From contig NC_090437.1 of the NCBI RefSeq assembly GCF_031143425.1, positions 849,165,978-849,229,977 of the forward strand: 64,000 nt of DNA. The letters are read 5' to 3'. Shown one piece after another: positions 11,701 to 24,771 of the stretch. The notes under the pieces are model-generated. The model did no database searches, was not told where the DNA came from, and saw nothing but the letters and a program-made list of their open reading frames with translations. Position 1 is the stretch's first letter. Each line of letters begins with the position of its first letter. Both the position numbers and the translations under genes were made by a program. This stretch comes from Pleurodeles waltl (Eukaryota; Chordata; Amphibia; Caudata; Salamandridae).

Positions 11701-13568
11701 TATTAGGGCTCAAAACATTATAGACAAGAACCCGAACAAGTCAGGAATGGTGCAAAGATGTTTGCAAAGAGGGAGCAATCCGGCGTTTTGGGGTGTTGCC
11801 TTGTTATTGGGGACTCTGAGTAGTGATGGCCTGAGCCTTTTATATTATCTCACTTTCTGTGAGCACCTTCCCTCTCACAAGTGGTCCCATCAACCAAATG
11901 ATGTGGTTCCTTTTCCAAAAATGCCCTACAAATTATACTTCAATTTATCTTTTTGCAACAGGTGTGACATAAGCTTGGTGCTAAAGGTATGCTAAGCAAA
12001 TGATTAATCCTGGCTTTCACAAAAATTATTTCCTGGAAAAGGATTTACAACCAAATTGGAGCCAAATGGCCCATTTCAGTGCACAATCTTCCAATGACCT
12101 TTCCAATGAAAGGGGCTAAACATTGATTGTAAAAGCATTTTGGCTTGAAATCTTGCAATAAATCATGGTCCAAAGAGCAATCCCGACCTCATATTAACAA
12201 TTAGAACCTGTGTCTTCACTGTGGGAACATTTTATAAAATTGAATACCAATATTTGCAAAATTTTTAGCCTCCTTAACATTACGTTGTCAATTTTGGCAT
12301 ATAACTTCCGGTGATTTGCACAATAATCATGTTTAATAAAGGTAACCTAGTTAGTTGTCATGGTATTAATCAGTTGTGTTTTGTATATATTGAGTTCTTT
12401 GCAATTCACCGTATTAACATGAAAGAGTCTAGGACTGCTTGTTTTCTGTATTTGTCTAGGCAATTTGAAAACTACAAAAAGGCAGTGTGAATGTGATGCG
12501 AAATTAAGGGTTGCTCCCTGATTGATAGAATCAGGAGTTCACATTTGTATACACATTATTATATACTTATTTAAGGAGTTCCATATAAACTCTTATTGTT
12601 TCAGACTTACGATTTCCATAGGATATTATGGAATTGTAATACTGGATATCCATCACGTTTGTAATGGAGTAACACCATCTGCCAAACTCTATATCAGGCC
12701 CTTATTTAGAAAATGGGGTGGATTTCTATGGCTAGACATATACTTAAATTACTGATACCTATTTCATAATTGGTCCGTCTACATTATGATGTAAGCGCCT
12801 TCTTGCCAGAAGCCGATCTCCTGACAGTATTTGATATTGATTGGCATGGGCACCTCTTTATATATTTATAGTTTGTATTGTGGATGGAGGTTATGATTAT
12901 TTGAAAACAACCATGTAAATAGGATCTATACATTGCGCCAAATTGGGCTGGGTCTGACAGATGTGAAAAGCTCTATTTTCCCTGATGAAAACGCTCAGTT
13001 TTTCTCTCTCTGCACTGTTGGAATTCAATGAGAGAAGATTGAACTTCACTTACAAGACTCTTTCAATGTATATTCTGTGTTAAAAAAAAGTGTGACCTTC
13101 ATCAACAAACTTTGGTGGTAAATGAACTCAAAAATTGTGGTCGTTTTGACTATTTGTTGTTTTAAGTCCTGTTATTTTTTCTTATGTTGTGATGTTGCTT
13201 TGTATATGTCATTGTGTTATCTCCTGTTGAGTACTTTAGGTATGTCAACAAATGCTGCTACATTTCCAGCCCAAAGCAGCTCATGTCTACAGTTCCCAAG
13301 ATAAGCCACACCTTACCACTGTCAAAGAAGGTGAACTAAAGCTGGTTCAGCCCTTATACTATTGAAGACAGCAGTCAGCACACAACAGTGGCAGGAACTG
13401 TCTTAAATCTGTACTTGCAGTGTTTACTTTATGTGATGCCCCCAGGAAGTGTAAAGTGGTGGGAGAAAGGGGCATTAAATCAAGGCCAGACAGTCTGGTA
13501 TTCGCAACTCTGGCATTCAGCGGTGTAGGCAGCATGACCCTAAGAAAAGCTGTGAGGACCCGCACTTA
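8791..13568. other. No gene seen; AT-rich anonymous DNA
   Basis: Both strands are broken by frequent stops; the longest frame is 82 codons (11,747-11,995) with no recognisable motif. A block starting GGGGGCTGATTCACAAAC at about 10,550 resembles a transposon terminus, but its partner end was not found. No RNA gene or regulatory structure is evident. Confidence 0.5.
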
Positions 13569-13723
13569 GGCCCATATTTATACTTTTTTAGCGCCACATT
13601 TGCGTCTTTTTTTGACGCAAAAACGGCGCAAACTTACACAATACAATTGTATTTTGTAAGTTTGCGTCGATTTTGCATTAAAAAAGACGCAAATGTGGCG
13701 CTAAAAAAGTATAAATATAGGCC
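13569..13723. mobile_element. 155-bp Harbinger MITE with TTA target duplication
   Basis: A compact palindromic element. The left terminus is GGCCCATATTTATACTTTTT and the right terminus is its complement with one change, and the arms continue as inverted AGCGCCACATTTGCGTC words to a centre near 13,650. It is flanked on both sides by TTA (13,566-13,568 and 13,724-13,726), the TWA duplication expected of PIF/Harbinger. It has no coding capacity. Its terminus is nearly identical to that of the large element starting at 14,689, which could in principle have mobilised it in trans. Confidence 0.9.
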
Positions 13724-13726
13724 TTA

Positions 13727-14688
13727 ATACTTTAAAAACACAAAAAAACACTGAAAGCTCCTAAATTTGTAATAGTTATTTTTTAAACATTTCAGTCTGT
13801 AGTTGACAATATTTATATTAAACTCATCTTATTTGTAAATATCGTGTTTATTTTGTTTTCAATGAAAACATTATACTGCAACTAGAATATTTCAATATTT
13901 GCTTAAATGATAATGTCGGGTTTAAGCGCAAATCAAAAGAAAAATAATCTTACCTGCAAACATCAGCATTGTAGTACAAACCTGTGCACATCAGCAGCTA
14001 CTTAAGGAAACCCCAGCCCTTTTTTAAGACCACGCACTGTTCTGCACAAATTCTGACCAGGCAATATTGTGTCTATGTGGTAAAAGTCATTCAAAAGACG
14101 TCCTAAGCTCTGCATTTTAACTGCAGGTTAACGTTAAAAAGCAGATACGTGTTCACATTTACTAATACATGTTATTATTAGACAAGGGGTGTGTTGATAT
14201 TACTATCTTACCTGAAAGACCGCAATATGTTAATTGAAAAAACATAGGTTATGAGACTTAAAATTGTAAGATTCATATATCTATGAATTTATCAAACTGG
14301 AACTTTCTAATTGCGACAGTAAATGATATTTGCATTCTCTCTGTACTTTGTCCAGAAATGTAGAAATCTTTTAGTCCGAGAATCCTCTTTGCACTTTGTC
14401 CAGGATTCTTTTTCAGTCAGACAGGCAAGGGCAGATCCGTTGGGTGAAAAGGGTGGGATTGACCGATAGACTGGCCAATAGCTGGGAATGCCTATGAAAA
14501 GTTTTAGTTTTCGTTGAGTTGTTTTTCCATTGTGGAAAAAGTGAATTGAAGACAGAAAACCTTACACCATATGCAGTTTTACCCATACTTCTCTGTGCGG
14601 CATGGATGGAAAGTAACTCCAAAAGAACTTTAGTGCACCCCAAAGTCTATAAAAATACTTGTGCTTGGAATTTTTCATTTGAAACTTA
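13727..14688. other. No gene seen; spacer between two Harbinger insertions
   Basis: About 960 bp of AT-rich DNA lies between the MITE and the large Harbinger element. No open frame over 76 codons and no recognised motif. Confidence 0.5.
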
Positions 14689-14960
14689 GGTCCATATTTA
14701 TACTTTTTGACGCTAAACTGCGTGAACGCAGTTTTGCATCAAAAACTTTAACGTGGACCAACGCCATTTATTTGCGCCAACCGGATGTCAAATTTATACT
14801 TTGACGCACGTGCTTTACGGGTTAGAGTCATTTTTTTTACTCTAACCATTGCGCCTCCTCGTAAAGCAAAACAACGTTAATGCAGAGAAAATGACTCTAA
14901 CCTGGGTTGCGATGTCGCAAACCGCATACACACCATTTTCCACTGCATTAGCATCAAAAA

Positions 14961-15485
14961 GTGGCGCAAATGCAGCAGACAGTGCTAAGGAGCCCCAAAA
15001 TGGACCCCAGAAGCCAGGAGAGACCCCAGGGATACCCCAATCGACCAGGAACCAGCCAGGAGGGCACAGACAAGACCCAGGAGAGGGAGAAGAAGAAAAG
15101 GAAGAGTTGTTTCAGTGCAGAGGAGCATAAAATAATGGTCAGAGAGGTGACAGAACACCAGCATCAACTTTTTGTCACCTCAAAATTGCCAATTGGGAGG
15201 AGAGAGGCAATTTGGCAACAAACTGTTGACAAGATCAACAGTGTGGCAGAGGTCGGTAGAACAGTCACGGAGTGCAAGAAACTCTGGCATGCCTGCAAGC
15301 GCAGGACAAGGAAAAAATGGCCAGGAAAAGGAAGGCAGCACTGCAGACTGGAGGTGGGAGTCCAGCACGGCAGGGGGCCTTGGACGAGATGGAGGAGATG
15401 GTGGCAGCCGTCATCCCAGAGGAGAACATCACAGGAATTCAAGGACAGGACAGCACAGACTACCTGGAAGCAACACATATGCAGG
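14961..15485 (+). pseudogene. Harbinger Myb/trihelix-like DNA-binding protein, exon 1
   Basis: This encodes the Harbinger accessory protein, which in this superfamily binds terminal DNA and helps bring the transposase to the nucleus. A basic KKKRK tract precedes a Myb/trihelix-type domain: FSAEEHKIMVREV, then REAIWQQTVDKINSV, then ECKKLWHACKRR, with the spaced aromatic residues typical of such folds (about 15,107-15,310). Near 15,300, in an A-rich run after GCAGGACAAGG, the reading frame must shift by one base to continue as ARKRKAALQTGGG and a glutamate-rich segment to about 15,485. A consensus donor (GTAAGT) follows at 15,486. The start codon is uncertain: ATG at 14,961 is in frame, but an upstream frame at 14,849 also exists. 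Called a pseudogene because of the frameshift. Confidence 0.7.
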
Positions 15486-16740
15486 GTAAGTTGCATGGGG
15501 GACAAAAATGCCTAAATGTTAACTGCAAGCAGGGGGAGGTACATACCTACTACACAATGCATGTCAGCTAAGGAAATCAGCCAGTGGAAAGGACAAAGGG
15601 GCACGGGATGGGTGCATGGGCTGCGCAGGGGAAACCAGGGGCACAGCACAACACTACACCAACAACCCTTCCATGGGGTACTCTGCCATGCCAAGGCTGA
15701 TGGAAAGGCAAAGCCAGTCCAGGAGGGTAGGGTAAAATATAAAACTGGGCTGCTGTCACAGGACAGCTGGTATTGCTACAACATGAACTAGGGGACAATT
15801 TCCAGTCTCAGGCCATTTCCGCAAGTGGCATTTACCATTGACAACAGTTACCACTACCACCTGTGCTGTGTGTGTTGGTCAAGTAGCAAATGTTAGTTAG
15901 GTGCCAATGGAACAAACACACCCAAAATAGAGGGTTCAGGATGATGACGTAATCAATCCCCTTTAATTCCTAACAAATTGTAAATCCTGTAAAATGCTCA
16001 TGTCTATAGGCGCAATAAACATCATGTATTGTTACTTACATTATGAAGTACACATCAATAATGTCATACCCATGGTGCCCATTCCAGGGTCAACCCTGTG
16101 CCTGTGTTACAATAGCTGCAATGCCACCTTGCAACATCTCAACTGTCATACTGCTAAGACAACAGCATTGAGGGGGAGGACATATGTGTCTAGCTAGTGA
16201 AGCACACCTGCACAGTCATGAGAGTAAATGGAACACTGCCAGGCCCATCAGTGCAATCCAATGTAGCACACATTGGCAAACATCAACATGACACACTACC
16301 AATGCTGACACCTGTATCGTGCCGTGCCAATGCTACACATAGTATGTGCTAGGTCTCAGCAACATATAGGTGTACGTGAAATATCAGAGACTGGGTCAGT
16401 CCTATGTTGTTAAGTGTGGTGCAAGTGTCATCAGAACACCCACAGCCATTGCAAGGCCTCACCACGCTAATGGAAGTAAAGGGACGGTTGAGAAGGACAA
16501 GAAGGTGGCAACACACAATTTGGACAGAACCTACACCTAGAGGATGTGACACAGATAATTCCCCAAAATGCACACACTACATGTGACATGCAGGTGGGGC
16601 ATAGGCCTGTGATAATGATAATATTAATGACAGGAACAATGATCAGAAACTAAGAGTACAATGTCCCACTAATAGGAAGTCAGTGACGCCACATTACAAC
16701 TGCCACAACACTGACACACTGATTGTACAATATCTCATTG

Positions 16741-17496
16741 CAGAGGACGATGGCTTTCCTGTGGATATGCCTGTCCTGGACTTCCCTGATGACATGGATG
16801 ACGAGCTGACAACCATTGGCCAGCAAACCCTCCAAAATGACCTTGTAACCCTCCAGACCCCACCTTCACTCGCAAGGAGGAGCACAGATGTAGCAGCATC
16901 ACAGAGGACCCACCCACCACCCCAGTAGTATGACCTGCCAGATCAAACCCAGCTGAGGACTCTGATAACACTGGTACCACCTTTGAGAGGACAGTAGTGA
17001 GAGTACAGCAGGAGCTGGCCAAGGAGGTGCGGGTGGGGATGCAAAATATGGTAGCCAGCCTTGAGGGGATGCGCATGTGCATGATGTCATCCACAGAACA
17101 GTCAGCAGCCATGCATGTCCAACAATCCCTACTGCAAGGACTACAACAGTGTGTGAGGGATTTCACCACAGCAGTTAGGGAGTTGCCACAACACCTGGCA
17201 TTCCAATATTTCACTGCGTGCACGACTGCAATCATGACCCCCTTAGGGCCGACCTGGCTGCCTACCACAGCGATGTAGCTGCTATACTCAATAACCAGCA
17301 GCTCCTCCTTGTTGCAGTAACACCCTTAATAGCCCCACAGTTGGCAGCTACCAGGAATTCTGAATCCACTTCTTCAAACACTGAAGTGTGTGTTGCCCCT
17401 TCAAACCCACCACTACCAAGGGCAGAGGAGATGACACGCATATCAGAAGATGAAGACGTGGAACAGATCACCTTCAGCTGTAGGAGTACAGAGTAG
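16741..17496 (+). pseudogene. Harbinger Myb-like protein, probable exon 2
   Basis: A strong acceptor (pyrimidine-rich tract then CATTGCAG) ends at 16,740. The following frame encodes an acidic segment (VLDFPDDMDDELTTIG), a Thr/Pro-rich stretch, a helical segment with VRVGMQNMVASLEG and LLQGLQQCVRDFT, and ends with SEDEDVEQITF and a TAG at about 17,494. Three frames must be combined (breaks near 16,925 and 17,220), so at least two indels have occurred. Pairing this exon with exon 1 across a ~1.25-kb intron is inferred from the splice signals and strand. The helical C-terminus would suit protein-protein contact, as is usual for the family. Confidence 0.6.
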
Positions 17497-18660
17497 CTCC
17501 AGTCCATGCTACATGGACTCTGATTTCCTATGTCCTGTGCTTGTTAACATGCCAGACTTGCTACACTTGGTAACATGCACTGTTCTCCAGCACACTGTTT
17601 ATCTTACCACTATGCACTGCAATTGTCTGTCACTACCCAATTGGCAATTCATGTTCTTCTGCACTGAATGACACTCCATCACAGCATGTCCAATGACATG
17701 TCCCTCCCCATTGCACTTGTGTTGCGTCACAATAGAAGGCGTCACACTAATGTACTTATAATCCTGGACTACGTAAATATGGCACTACAACACTTTTAAA
17801 TAAATAGCACTTACACAATCACTTTTCCCCTGTGTAATGTGACACATCAACTGTGTAGGAGATTTGTGATGCATATAACATGTCAATGGCCACAGAATGT
17901 CAATACAATAGTGTAGAAAGAATGTGGGCTGATAACTATGCACAAGTGTCTGGATTTTATCATCATCTGTGCTGCCTTTGGCTTATTTCTAAAGTTAAAG
18001 GATCACAAACAGTATAATGCTGTGTAGAAATGAATATGTCAGGTCCAAAGTACGTACAAGATGAAACATTTCCTTCAAGACAATCATTATGTATGTGACG
18101 TTTGACTCTAAACTTTAATCCCACACCCACACCATACAGCACGAATGGATGTGTACGAGTGTATAGACAATAACATCACCTGGGAGTACAATGTAAGAAA
18201 TCATAGGTGTGATTTATATATACTGAACTTCATAAGATTATGACACCACTCAGTTTCTCAGAGTTCACATGAACATCAGGCTTCAGGCAGATGTCCCACA
18301 ATGTCCAAAATTCCAATGCAGGACTCAAACGATGACAGTTTTAAAATCACACCAACCTTTACAACACATTGGGAACCATAGTTACCTTGAGTGGTGGGTG
18401 CAATGGATGGCAGATGCATAGAGAAGTAGCTTTGTTGTAGCTGCCAATGTGACAGCTCATTTGGGAGAGGGAATGACCATGTCAAGAATAGGATGTGGAT
18501 GCAGGATGGAACTAAGCTAAACTTACTTACCACATGTGACTAAACACTCTAAACATCAGCTCCCCTCCCCCTTTATATGACGGGACATGTGTAGGACAAC
18601 ATATACTAACCTAAACACATACTAACTTATCCCAAACAAATATTTTTTTTTGTATTTGTT

Positions 18661-18768
<108 letters not shown>

Positions 18769-18950
18769 TTATACACATAAACCCAAACATCATCCCCCAC
18801 CCACCCACAAAAACAAACATGTAATAATATAAATCCCCCAACCCACTAATCCTAACTAAACTAACAGCCTACTCTAACCTAACACTAAGCCCCCTAAACC
18901 CACTAAAGAAAAGTATGAGGAAAGAGGAGGGAGGGGTGATGATCAATAAG

Positions 18951-19440
18951 TCACAGATTGGCCCTCCTCAGGATTTTCTTAATCCCTCGCAGTCTCCTGC
19001 AATTGTGGGCCACCTCCTGCTGCAGGGTGTCCATCCGGCGCAACACACGTTGCATGTCACGTTGTAGTGTTCTGAACTCGGTCATGTCCATTACTGCAGC
19101 TGGGGTTGTCTTGGTAGCACTAGTTGTAGTTGGTGCTGGTGCCGTGGTTGGAGGTGGAGGTGCAGAAGGTGCTGCTTGTGGGCCTTGGGCTGACGAGGTC
19201 AAGGGACCAGCCGAAGTGGCTGTCATCCCTATGTCCACTGTGGTCTGAGCTGTTGTTGTGGTGGCAGTGTGAGCAATGCTGGCCCCCCTTGGCTAAATGC
19301 CCTCCATGTCCCTGTGGCTCTCTCATGAAGATATCGCCTAGCCATACCACAGAACCCAGCCTCCACATCGAGGATGTGGCGGTACCGCACTGCCCGCCTC
19401 TGAAATTCACATATTTCCTGTGATTCATGTTGGCAGCTGT
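18951..19440 (-). pseudogene. Third coding block of the large Harbinger element (unidentified)
   Basis: On the minus strand a clear acceptor (TTTGCCTGTCTCTATTTTTACAG) ends at 19,441. The next frame encodes ICEFQRRAVRYRHILDVEAG and then RRYLHERATGTWRAF. At a run of six G (about 19,285-19,290) the frame must slip to continue into a Thr/Pro/Ala-rich linker (about 19,260-19,100) and a basic, heptad-like C-terminus (LQRDMQRVLRRMDTLQQEV, KKILRR) that stops at 18,951. The linker-plus-helix layout is like the C-terminus of Harbinger accessory proteins, but no Myb-like domain was found upstream. I do not recognise the family. It may be the last exon of an additional accessory gene or the remains of a second, nested element. 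Confidence 0.5.
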
Positions 19441-19599
19441 AAAAATAGAGACAGGCAAACATTAGTGACATCATTGTGTGATACATGTACAGACGATATT
19501 CTAACACTTCCTCAAAAATAGTACATGCAGTCCAAATCACAGTACAGATGATAGAATGCACCTGAGGAATGACATGCCAACGCAGCCTACCCATCACCT

Positions 19600-22438
19600 A
19601 TCTAACAGCACAGCACTGCACAACAAGGTGTGTACTTAATTAAATGATCTGTGCATATTTGTAGTGCTATTTGTCACATAACAAACGCTGCAAATACTCA
19701 ACATGTGCCAGGCCGACTAATCCCTATCTTCTGGATCACATTCAAGGCACACAAGACCTGTGATTTGGTTATGGAACTGCCAGGACGGTATGCAGTTGGT
19801 AATCATAAGGGGGCATTGTAGTTTGGCACACATGAATGCTTGAATTACATGTCTGTCATCTACCCTGTGACCATCACACCTAGCTACACATATTTTCTAC
19901 CCCTAACCCTGTGCCTCAGAAGGGGATGGACATGCAACACATACTTTCAAACATCAAGGACAACCATGAAGCTTTGTACTGCAGTACATGGGTTTAGTCA
20001 GTTCACCACAGGTAAGGAGGCCTGCCAACTAGGACTGAGTCAACCATTGGACAATCACATCTACATTCATGTTTCTATTTGCGGACAATCGTAAACATCA
20101 GCTCTCACTGACACATTTCCAAAATCAACCACATTGATGCAAGCACCCATCTGGCCTTGACCTGCATGCACTCCTATGACATTTCACTCAAGTACGACGT
20201 AAATGGAGTACAACATGTGGAGCTAGATGCTGCGGGGCAGTCACCCATACAGTCCTACATGTTAATTACTTAACAGGGATGTGCAAGTTTGTGGGTAAAA
20301 CTGATGCATCACTGTTCTATGAGAATTATGGTATGACTTGCTGACTAAATTATGACACTGGCCACCTCCAAATCAATGTTTGGCACACATGTAGCAACAA
20401 ATCACCTTGTTCACCTGCCCATGCCTGTTGCTCAGCGCTCGACTACCAATATATGACTCTCCGCCACTGAATGTCTAACTCTTCCATGGAACACTATGTC
20501 AACCTCCAGTCAAGTCACATATCAGGTCACATGCCAGGTCATCATATCTTGCAATGAGTCCAACACACAGGAGTCAATCACACAGCAGCTGCAAACACAA
20601 CAAAGTACAAACATATTAACACTTACTGGATACGTCTGGGTCTGCAAATCGAGCATCTTCACCTATTGTGTTTGGTCCACCTGTAAAACATGTAAGGGTG
20701 ATGTGTGCTCAATGTCTGCTCACTGTACAAAAGTTGGAACAACAAATCACTGTGTGTGACATTTTATATGATAGAACTGCACATCAGGCATGTAGACACC
20801 CCAACAGACATACCACTGCAAACATGCATTGACACTGTCACTCCAGTGAGTGATAGACACACATATGCACACATGCACTGGCCCTCACAATCATGTGGTG
20901 CCAAACATGATTACTCAATTTTGTGCTTAATTCAGTCTGGACCGTCAGGGCACAAACATGTTTTGTCCTTACATACACATTAGCAGGCCTTTGGGCTGGA
21001 GTCACAGTACCAAATACATGCATACAGCCATAGTGCACTGTCACTGTTTGTCACTAATGAATACATGCAAAACCAGACAAGGGATGGGGGCTGGATTAGC
21101 CCATTTGAATACATGTCCCAGAACAAAATACAATAAGTAAACAAATGAAACTATACTATTCATTTGAGGATTCATCATAGACCTACCAGACACAGTACTC
21201 CAAGAGGAAACAGAGGGCATGGAAACCAACTATGAGGCAAATGTAGCCACAGGGAACGTCTCTGGTTAACGCAAAGACTGGAAGCAGTCTGGCTAACAGG
21301 ATGCAGGCTTTGTCAGGAACAAACATGAACAAGGGAAATACACAGTGAGCAGACTCTGACTGGGACAAGCAGGAACAACACTGTGGGAACAAAGATCAGT
21401 TTCTGGTGTACTCTGTACTATTACACAATCCTCAAAGGCTCTGGTACACAAATGATTTGTACGCCAATGCACAACAAGGAGATTCAGAAAATGGCAGCTT
21501 CTAAGCAGTTCCAGGCAGCAGCAAGGGCAGGACAAAGTCAAATGGCTGGGCTGCATGAGAGTGCTCACAGGTGTGTGCAGCTTCAGTCTCTCACAAGTCC
21601 TAGAGTTGAGAATCAAGTTCAAAGGGCCAATTCGACCTTTCAAATGGGAAGCAATGGACAGCAGATTACCAGTACATTATGGGACCTGAAGTCCATGCAG
21701 ACTGATGAACTAGAACTATGGCATGCCATACTGAAGAGGGAAGCACACAGGAGTCAGAATGGGAGTCTGGGTGAGTGTAGATGATGATTCTCAGGGTACA
21801 GATAGTCCATTTATTGCACCCCCTAGAGAAGGGTGGGCAGAGACTTAAAACATGGCAGTGGCAGGACTTATTACCTGGGATGGTCTGCGCAGGGCATGTC
21901 TTGAGAGCAATGCTTGTCATACCTGGGGCACTTGTGCTATCCATTTTCATGTTTGATGCACTTCTTGTCACACATGCTCTTTGCAGATATAGCTGATGTC
22001 ACACTTACTGCTATTAAGGGTCTGGTCATACATTCCTGTTACCAATGCAATTGCACATCCACTGCCTCATGTGTGATGCACTTTTTTACCTTATGATTGA
22101 TGGTGTCTTAGTTGTGTGTCATATGCTGCAATGGACCATGTTGACATCATGGATGTGTCTCATAGCTGTGATCCTATGATATTGCCCTTCGAATGTTAAA
22201 TAGACAGGACATGTGTCATTTAAACTGTGTGTGGTGTTTGCTGTACATTCATACCGATCAAATGTGATGTGGCTTTTGCAGTATGCAAATTTGTATTTCT
22301 ACAATGCTCCATGAGGCAATACTCTGATTATGATTCCTAGAGATCATGTGATGCATAAATAATTACCCATCGCATGATTGAGTGATGAAGTGAGGTGTTT
22401 AATTCCATATGATAACAAAGTGGTGGTAGTGACAATAG
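19600..22438. other. Interior of the Harbinger element without a supported gene
   Basis: A/C-rich on the plus strand with many short frames. The longest (21,383-21,784, 133 codons, plus) has no recognisable motif and no clear splice context. The 5' part of the third coding block should lie here on the minus strand if it is multi-exonic, but I could not identify it. Confidence 0.4.
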
Positions 22439-22825
22439 TTAGAAGAAGTTTTGTACAATCCGTTGTCTGCGACGCATTCCTGCAGCTGTGTTAGGATTTT
22501 CCCCCTCATTTTCCCAGACAGCATCCTCCTCCTCCTCCTCTTCAGGCATTTGTTGTTCCGGTTCATAGAGGGGGATGTTCCTCCTCACACAAATGTTGTG
22601 CAGGATGGCACAGGACAAAATGATCTTGCAAACCATTTCAGGGGAAATATAGGAGGCTGCCTCCGGTGATGTCCAGGCACCTCAATCTGCACTTCAGGAT
22701 GCCAAAAGTCCGCTCAACTATGGTGCATGTTCTACGATGTGCCTCATTATAGGCACGCTCTGCTGCTGTGCTTGGATTGACAAATGGGGTCATGATCCAT
22801 GGCTGGATCCCGTAACTCTGATCAG
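22439..22825 (-). pseudogene. HARBI1-type transposase, terminal exon
   Basis: This is the C-terminal part of the Harbinger DDE transposase. An acceptor (CACATTTTCTCTTTCAG on the minus strand) ends at 22,826, and the exon opens with a codon that completes exon A's last split codon, giving ADQSYGIQPW. It contains IVERTFGILKCRLRCLD, which carries the catalytic glutamate (about 22,701-22,719), then MVCKIILSCAILHNICV, an acidic EEEEEE run and a basic RRRQRIVQNFF ending at the stop. One single-base slip near 22,640, between LLYFP and the MVCKII segment, breaks the frame. The HNIC word and acidic/basic tail are usual for HARBI1 relatives. Confidence 0.8.
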
Positions 22826-24051
22826 CTGAAAGAGAAAATGTGGGTAAGTATTTTGTTGTTGGTTGCACCGTGATTGTCACTTTGCATGGCAGTTGTTATC
22901 TTGTGTTGTCTGTGACTCATCTGTGTTTGTGGTATTGTTTGGGATCCTAGGCTTCTGTGATGTTCTTTCTGCATTGGGTTGTTTGACTAGCAAAACTGGT
23001 GTTTGGCTGATTGACCTGATATCTGTGGTATATTTAGAAACTTGCAGTTTAATGTGCATCTCCCATGCGTTATGTAGTGAGAAAGATGTGGATTCACTGG
23101 AGGTGATATGATACTTCTTCACACACAATAGATTCCACTGTGGTGGTAACATGGTTGCACTATATGGCCTGGACATCCCATCCAATCAGACACATGTAAT
23201 TGGCGGTGAGATGCAACAGTGAGGCCCTTTGATTTGGCTAGGTGACAATGCACAACACATCTCCATACATTTGCAGCACTGAAGTGTTCACTAATGACAA
23301 TGCACAATTATCCCATGTGTGACAAGTTCTATGCAAACCTATTTTTGTTCCCTCACCCAGTTGACTCATGTGCAACTGTGCACCTACACTACTGAACTTG
23401 CTCCAGGTGAGCTGGCTAACTTGGTTGTGGGGGTGAATCTTTTAGTGTAGGAAGGTCCATCTCCCTGTACATCTGCTATGTATATGGGGAACTGTCTCAA
23501 TCAGTATGTGTAGCAGTGTGCACTTTGCATTAGTGTCCCATCCACATGTTTTCAAAGCACAGTCCACTTCCTTATTGCTAGCTGGCAATCTCACCCCAGG
23601 AGTGATGTGAGATGTTGGTACTGCCTCAATAATTCCATGTCACCTTCATTTGAGTCAGCGTCATCATGGTATGTGTCTCATGGTGTTTTACCTGCAGCAA
23701 CACACATTACACACCCCTTACACAGGATGTATTGCTTGGAAGTGTGTGGGATTGACTGTAGCCTTATGTTATATTGAAAGGTTCATCTTCCAAGTTGTAC
23801 TGCCAGTTAAGGCCATGTCATTGTCACTGTATGGTTTAAAATTGGTCCCGTGTAGTTCTAGAGTGGGATCTATTATTAGTTGCATCCGTCATTTGTCCAT
23901 AGGTGTGCATCCCATTGGGTCAGGATATCAAACATGACTACCAGTGTCACACCTCAGTGTCTTCCTGGCCATGTATCAATTAGTAGTGTATGTGTTGTGT
24001 GTCCTACCGGGTTGCTGTGCTGTGTGTAAATTACTAAGTTTCTGTACTTAC
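22826..24051 (-). other. Intron of the Harbinger transposase
   Basis: Bounded on the minus strand by a consensus donor (GTTG then GTAAGTACAG, 24,051-24,042) and an acceptor (TTTCTCTTTCAG, 22,837-22,826). The exon phases agree: a split alanine codon follows LLV. About 1.2 kb, with no convincing gene inside. A frame at 23,650-23,937 on the plus strand is not supported by any motif. Confidence 0.7.
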
Positions 24052-24771
24052 CAACTAGAAGGCCATTACCATATTGTCCATCCTGGAAGTGCCGATTGAT
24101 GGTGCTGTGGCAGAAGATGAATGAATCATGTACTCTCCCAGGATACTTTGCCATGATGTTGGTGAACAATCCCTGGTGATCCACAATGGCCTGCACATTG
24201 ATGGAGTGTGTGCTTCCTGTTGCGGTATAGGTGCTCGGTTGCAGCAGGTGGCACAATCCGGAAATATGTGCAGTCAATGGCACCAAGCATGTGCGGGAAG
24301 CCATTAATTTGATAAAACCCCTGTTGGTCTCCTGCTGCTTCTGCTGTGTGTTGGGGAAGCTGATGTGGCGGGGTGTGAGGGAAGAAGGAAGGTGGAGAAT
24401 GAGGGCTGTGAGATCCCGGCAACCAGGACACCAGTGGTTTGAAATGAGCCACTTGCCAACATGTGCAGGAGGACAGCTAGCAGCTTGGTCTCCGGTGGAA
24501 TGATGTGGGGTGTCTGCAAGCTGGATTCCAACTGTGGCTCAATGTGGTGCAGAAGCTGCTGTATGGCTTGCCAGTTTAGTCTGGACCGCTGGATGATGTC
24601 ATGTTCCCTGAGGCCCTGAAGGGTTGTCCTGGTCCTGAATATTCGCTCCTGCCTTCTGCGTTGCTTTTGGGGTCCATGTTGGTGTGGTGGTAACTGCTGC
24701 TGTTGGTTCTGTGCTCTGCATCTTCTAGCATGCTGCATGAGTAGCACCTCCATGTCGTCATTCTTGAGCAA
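24052..24771 (-). pseudogene. HARBI1-type transposase, main exon
   Basis: This is the N-terminal and central part of a PIF/Harbinger DDE transposase, which cuts and joins the element ends at TWA sites. From the ATG at 24,771 it gives a short N-terminus, a Gln-rich basic stretch, a helical domain (NWQAIQQLLHHIEPQL, ETKLLAVLLHMLASG), then FPHMLGAIDCTYFRI with the first catalytic aspartate (about 24,270-24,284), and TNIMAKYPGRVHDSFIF with the second (about 24,123-24,145). It ends at a GTAAGT donor. At least two indels, near 24,370 and 24,230, shift the frame, so the copy cannot make a full protein. With the glutamate in the terminal exon, all three catalytic residues are still readable. Confidence 0.85.

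Noticed and set aside
21383..21784. 133-codon plus-strand frame inside the Harbinger element
   Set aside because: No recognisable motif, no splice context and no partner exon. It could be chance in A/C-rich DNA.
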